From: Kiloniellaceae bacterium
GTDB lineage: Bacteria; Pseudomonadota; Alphaproteobacteria; Kiloniellales; Kiloniellaceae
DNA: 9,683 nucleotides
NCBI GenBank assembly: GCA_021776195.1
Contig: JAJFGK010000069.1
Coordinates: 1 to 9,683 of the forward strand
Direction of reading: 5' to 3'
This document shows positions 6,476 through 9,683 of the stretch, in pieces. Both the position numbers and the translations under genes were made by a program. The notes under the pieces were generated by a model, which saw nothing but the letters and a program-made list of their open reading frames with translations, made no database searches and was not told the origin of the DNA. How positions within the stretch are numbered: position 1 is the first letter of the stretch; every line of letters starts with the position of its first letter.

Positions 6476-7729
6476 CTACTCGCCGTAGGAAATGCGGTAG
6501 ATCGCACCGGCCAGGTCGTCGGACACCAGGATCGATCCGTCGCGCAGCTGCGTGACGTCGACCGGCCGGCCGAGATACTCGCCGTTCGCGTCGAGCCAGC
6601 CGTCGGCGAAGACCGTGGTTTCGCTGGCCGCGCCTTCCTCGTCGAGCGCGGTGAACATCACCCGGGCGCCGATCGGATCGGTGCGATTCCAGGAGCCGTG
6701 CTGGGCCGAGAAGATGCCGCCGCGGTACTTCGCCGGGAACTGCTTGCCGGTATAGAACATCATGCCCAGATCGGCCGCGTGGGCGTCGAACTCGACCTCC
6801 GGATGGATGATGCCCTCGGGCGGCGTGTCGCTGGCGTACTCGTTGGTGCGCACCGTGCCGCCGCCGTACCAGGGGTGGCCGAAGTGCTGGCCGGGGCTGG
6901 TGGCCCGGTTGAGCTCGCCGGGCGGAATGAGATCGCCCATGCCGTCGACTTGGTTGTCGGTGAACCAGAGCTCGCCGTTGGCCGGGTTGAAGGCCATGCC
7001 CACGTTGTTACGCACGCCATGCGCGAAGACTTCGCGGCCCGAGCCGTCGCGGTTCATGCGGACGATCCCGCCGATGCCCCATTCCTTGTAGAGGTCCATC
7101 TTTTCCGCCGGCATCACGTTGAAGGGCTGGCCCAGCGAGATGTAGAGCTTGTCGTCGGGGCCGATGGCGCAGACCCGCGCGGTGTGATTGTAACTCTCCT
7201 CGTCGACCGGGATCAGCTTGCCCTGGGGCACCACCGGAACCGCCACCACGTCCGGGCTCTCGTAGAAGAACTCGGCGGCGGGATAGAGCAGCACCCGGTT
7301 CTGCTCGACGATGTAGAGGAAACCGTCGGGCGTGAAGCAGGGCCCGTTTGGAATGACGAGATCGACCGAGGGCGCGAAGCGCTTGACCTCGTCGGCGACC
7401 CTGTCCTTGTCGCGGTCGGTCACCGACCAGACGTCGGTCTTGCGGGTCCCGACGAACATCACGATACCCTGGGGCCCCACCGTCATATGCCGGGCGTCGG
7501 GCACGATGGCGTAAAGCGAGATCTTGAAGCCGGAGGGCATCTTGATGCGCTCGAGATTGGCGCGGATGGCATCGGCGTTGGACCCGGTTTGGTCGATGTA
7601 GGTCATCTCGGTGACGCCGGTGGTCTTGAACTGACCGAGCTTTTCCAGATTGGTTTGAGCCGCGGCGACAGTCGACCCGCCGACCAGGCTCAAAGCCAGG
7701 CCGCAGGCCAGTAGTTTATGATTTCGCAT
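6476..7729 (-). CDS. Sorbosone dehydrogenase-like PQQ sugar dehydrogenase family protein
   Basis: A 417-residue exported beta-propeller protein of the glucose/sorbosone dehydrogenase family, which in known members uses PQQ to oxidise sugars or related aldehydes in the periplasm. The signal peptide is residues 1-24 (STVAAA before QTNLEK). Propeller motifs seen in order: MTVGPQGIVMFVGTR (82-96), GPCFTPDGFLYIVEQNRV (129-146), HTARVCAIGPDDKLYISLG (182-200), FAHGVRNNVGMAFNP (235-249), GELWFTDNQVDG (252-263), FSAQHGSWNR (340-349) and GRPVDVTQLRDGSILVSDD (387-405). By position, His182 corresponds to the catalytic His, and Arg240 to the PQQ-contacting Arg, of soluble glucose dehydrogenase. ATG 7729 is preferred because GGGAGG lies at 7737-7742; the frame could begin at TTG 7744, but that would overlap the ribosome site. 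Some members of this family have no proven PQQ use, and the substrate is unknown. It heads a run with a cytochrome c and an ankyrin gene. Confidence 0.88.
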   Translation of the reverse strand: MRNHKLLACGLALSLVGGSTVAAAQTNLEKLGQFKTTGVTEMTYIDQTGSNADAIRANLERIKMPSGFKISLYAIVPDARHMTVGPQGIVMFVGTRKTDVWSVTDRDKDRVADEVKRFAPSVDLVIPNGPCFTPDGFLYIVEQNRVLLYPAAEFFYESPDVVAVPVVPQGKLIPVDEESYNHTARVCAIGPDDKLYISLGQPFNVMPAEKMDLYKEWGIGGIVRMNRDGSGREVFAHGVRNNVGMAFNPANGELWFTDNQVDGMGDLIPPGELNRATSPGQHFGHPWYGGGTVRTNEYASDTPPEGIIHPEVEFDAHAADLGMMFYTGKQFPAKYRGGIFSAQHGSWNRTDPIGARVMFTALDEEGAASETTVFADGWLDANGEYLGRPVDVTQLRDGSILVSDDLAGAIYRISYGE

Positions 7730-7950
7730 TGGATTGCCTCCCAATAGCTGTTGGTTGTTCCACCCTATTCATAAAGATTAACAGGTCTTCAAGTCCCCGC
7801 AACTCTCCCTTTGGGCGAGCCCGTCCGCTGTCCCCCCGACTTGCCTGGCGGCGCTTGCGGAAAAAGTCCAGGCCGCTTGTGCCGGGCTTGGCCCTGTGGC
7901 AATAGACGCCCTGGTTCACGCGCTTTCGCCCTTGTCTTCAGCGACCGGCA
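7730..7950. promoter_or_regulatory. Divergent intergenic region, promoters for both sides expected
   Basis: These 221 bases separate the divergent dehydrogenase and galU genes and must hold the start signals for both. An AT-richer patch at 7766-7785 (TTCATAAAGATTAACAGG) is the most promoter-like part, but no hexamer pair on either strand is convincing. No protein-like open frame was accepted here. Confidence 0.4.
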
Positions 7951-8832
7951 ATGCCCATGACAGCTCCCCTGCGCAAGGCAGTCTTTCCCGTCGGCGGTCT
8001 TGGCACCCGGTTCCTGCCGGCGACCAAGGCGATGCCCAAGGAAATGCTCCCGGTCGTGGACAAGCCCTTGATTCAATACGCCGTCGAGGAAGCCAAGGCA
8101 GCCGGCATCGAGGAGATTATCTTCGTCACCGGACGCGGCAAGGCGGCCATCGAGGATCATTTCGATATCTCCTGGGAATTGGGCGAAGCTCTGCGCGCCC
8201 GTGACAAGGCCGACGAGTTGGCGGCCATCGAGGCAATGGTGACCGAGCCCGGCCGGGTCGCCTATGTGCGCCAGCAAGAACCGCTTGGCCTGGGTCATGC
8301 GGTCTGGTGCGCGCGCAATCTCGTCGGCGCCGAGCCCTTCGCCGTGTTGCTCGCCGACGACCTGGTGTTGTCGAACAAGCCGGTCCTGGCCCAATTGCTC
8401 GAGCTTTACCGCGAGGTCGGCGGCAATGTCGCCGCGGTCCAGGATGTGCCTCGGGATTTGACCGCGCGTTACGGCATTCTCGATGTAGTCTCGGACGACG
8501 GCCGCAAGGCGCGGGCCAGGGGCCTGGTGGAAAAACCCAAGCCGGATGACGCACCCTCGACCCTTTCGATCATCGGCCGCTATATCCTGCAGCCCGCCGT
8601 GATGGCCGAGCTCGACCGCAGGCAACCCGATGCCGGCGGTGAAATCCAGTTGACCGACGCCATGGCCCGCACGCTCGACCGCTTCCCTCTGCACGGTCTG
8701 CGATTCGAAGGGCAGCGCTTCGATTGCGGCAGCAAGGCCGGCTTTCTCGAGGCTTCGATTGCCTTTGCCCTGGAACGCGAAGACCTGCGCGAGGCGGCGC
8801 GCGACATCCTGCGACGCTACCGTGATTCCTAG
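7951..8832 (+). CDS. galU: UTP-glucose-1-phosphate uridylyltransferase
   Basis: A 293-residue cytoplasmic nucleotidyltransferase that makes UDP-glucose from UTP and glucose-1-phosphate. The family marks are all present: the nucleotide-binding loop GGLGTRFLPATKAMPKEMLP (15-34), QQEPLGLGHAV (108-118), the metal-binding LLADD (133-137), GLVEKP (191-196) with the sugar-phosphate-binding Lys195, GGEIQLTDA (229-237) and DCGSK (258-262). The length matches GalU. Either ATG 7951 or ATG 7957 (MTAPLRKAV) could be the start: neither has a clear ribosome site, and the second fits the usual GalU N terminus slightly better. The UDP-glucose dehydrogenase gene follows after 47 bases, so the pair supplies UDP-glucuronate for exopolysaccharide or lipopolysaccharide. 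GGLGTR replaces the more common AGLGTR, a minor change. Confidence 0.95.
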   Translation: MPMTAPLRKAVFPVGGLGTRFLPATKAMPKEMLPVVDKPLIQYAVEEAKAAGIEEIIFVTGRGKAAIEDHFDISWELGEALRARDKADELAAIEAMVTEPGRVAYVRQQEPLGLGHAVWCARNLVGAEPFAVLLADDLVLSNKPVLAQLLELYREVGGNVAAVQDVPRDLTARYGILDVVSDDGRKARARGLVEKPKPDDAPSTLSIIGRYILQPAVMAELDRRQPDAGGEIQLTDAMARTLDRFPLHGLRFEGQRFDCGSKAGFLEASIAFALEREDLREAARDILRRYRDS

Positions 8833-8879
8833 TGGGTAGACTCCGGGCCACGACGCTGACGGTTTTGGGAGAATAGTTG

Positions 8880-9683
8880 ATGCGCATTGCCATGGTGGGC
8901 ACGGGCTATGTCGGCCTGGTTTCCGGAGCCTGTTTCTCCGAGTTCGGCACCGAAGTCTGCTGCGTCGATCACGACAGCGACAAGGTCGCCCGTTTGCGAC
9001 GCGGCGAGATGCCGATCTATGAACCGGGCCTGGACGCACTGGTGGCAAAGAATGCCGCGGCGGGCCGTCTTTCCTTTTCCACCGACGTGGCCGGCGCGGT
9101 CGGCGATGCGGACGCCGTTTTCATCGCCGTCGGCACGCCCTCGAATCCCGATGGCCGAGGCGCCGATCTGACCATGCTCTTTGCGGCGGCGCGTGAAATC
9201 GCCCCCGCCTTGCAAGATTATACCGTGGTGGTGACGAAATCGACGGTTCCCGTCGGCACCGGCCGCAAGGTCCAGGCAGTTATTCGCGACGCCAACCCGC
9301 AGGCCGATTTCGAAATGGTTTCCAACCCGGAGTTTCTGCGCGAGGGGGCGGCCATCGACGACTTCATGCGCCCCGACCGGGTGATCATCGGGGCCGAAGG
9401 CGAGCGGGCCCAGGCCGCGATGCAGCAGCTCTATCGCCCGCTCTATCTGATCGAAACGCCGGTGGTCCTGACCTCGCTGGAAACCGCGGAGCTGACCAAG
9501 TACGCCTCCAACGCCTTCCTGGCGACCAAGATCACCTTCATCAACGAGATCGCCGATCTTTGTGAATCGGTCGGCGCCGATGTCCACGATGTAGCCCGTG
9601 GCATGGGGCTCGACGGGCGCATCGGCCGTAAGTTTTTGCACCCCGGGCCGGGCTACGGCGGGTCCTGCTTTCCCAAGGACACC
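8880..9683 (+). CDS. ugd: UDP-glucose 6-dehydrogenase (5' part, runs off the window)
   Basis: The first 268 codons of a gene that is still open at the window end; the complete family protein is about 430-450 residues. It oxidises UDP-glucose twice with NAD to UDP-glucuronate in the cytoplasm. Seen: the Rossmann motif GTGYVGLVSG (7-16), the start of the central helical domain with ETAELTKYASNAFLATKITF (including Lys207, the likely active-site Lys), and the active-site GYGGSCFPKDT with nucleophile Cys263 just before the window end. The start ATG has GGGAGA at 8867-8872, seven bases upstream. It lies 47 bases after galU on the same strand with no terminator between, so the two are probably one operon. 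The C-terminal UDP-binding domain is not visible. Confidence 0.95.
   Translation, partial: MRIAMVGTGYVGLVSGACFSEFGTEVCCVDHDSDKVARLRRGEMPIYEPGLDALVAKNAAAGRLSFSTDVAGAVGDADAVFIAVGTPSNPDGRGADLTMLFAAAREIAPALQDYTVVVTKSTVPVGTGRKVQAVIRDANPQADFEMVSNPEFLREGAAIDDFMRPDRVIIGAEGERAQAAMQQLYRPLYLIETPVVLTSLETAELTKYASNAFLATKITFINEIADLCESVGADVHDVARGMGLDGRIGRKFLHPGPGYGGSCFPKDT

Noticed and set aside
6698..7714. Long plus-strand open frame opposite the sorbosone-dehydrogenase-like gene.
   Set aside because: The minus-strand gene has a signal peptide and propeller motifs, while this frame is His/Val/Gly-rich without motifs.
7880..7912. TTGTGC and CAATAG, 17 bases apart, as a galU promoter.
   Set aside because: The second hexamer matches consensus poorly, so the pair is not separable from chance.
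7789..9048. Long minus-strand open frame across galU and the start of ugd.
   Set aside because: It lies opposite two certain genes and its translation has no domain; GC-rich codon bias explains it.

Overview
The window reads as chromosome from a high-GC Gram-negative bacterium, most likely an alphaproteobacterium. This is inferred from the GC-rich codon use, the style of the PqqE, GalU and Ugd proteins, and the periplasmic quinoprotein/cytochrome c gene pairs. No rRNA or tRNA gene is visible, so the placement rests on protein character only.

Layout. Bases 1-176 hold the 3' end of pqqE, which makes the cofactor PQQ. It is followed on the same strand by a secreted PQQ-dependent alcohol dehydrogenase (296-2011), a strong intrinsic terminator (2026-2064) and a diheme cytochrome c (2092-2667). 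Bases 2700-3620 are a stretch of clearly lower GC with one unrecognised secreted protein (2866-3399) and no other gene. An SDR oxidoreductase (3665-4423, minus) ends in a small tandem repeat made from its own last codons. It is divergent from a ytoQ-family gene (4624-5103, plus). A second PQQ-type module lies on the minus strand: a sorbosone-dehydrogenase-like beta-propeller protein (6476-7729), a monoheme cytochrome c (6052-6375) and an exported ankyrin-repeat protein (5123-6046). The ankyrin gene starts with TTG five bases after the cytochrome stop. Divergent from this module are galU (7951-8832) and the start of a UDP-glucose dehydrogenase gene (8880 to the window end), which supply UDP-glucuronate for surface polysaccharide.

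How it fits together. PqqE points to PQQ synthesis just upstream. Two different exported candidate PQQ dehydrogenases are each followed by a small c-type cytochrome that could take their electrons, and an inverted repeat lies between dehydrogenase and cytochrome in both pairs. The first dehydrogenase carries the Asp-x-Asp metal-site signature associated with lanthanide-dependent enzymes (Asp341, Asp343). The most interesting points are that signature, the ankyrin gene apparently coupled to the cytochrome, and the parallel hairpins. No CRISPR array, insertion sequence or phage gene was seen. No stretch over 300 bases lacks a gene; the longest is 3400-3664.
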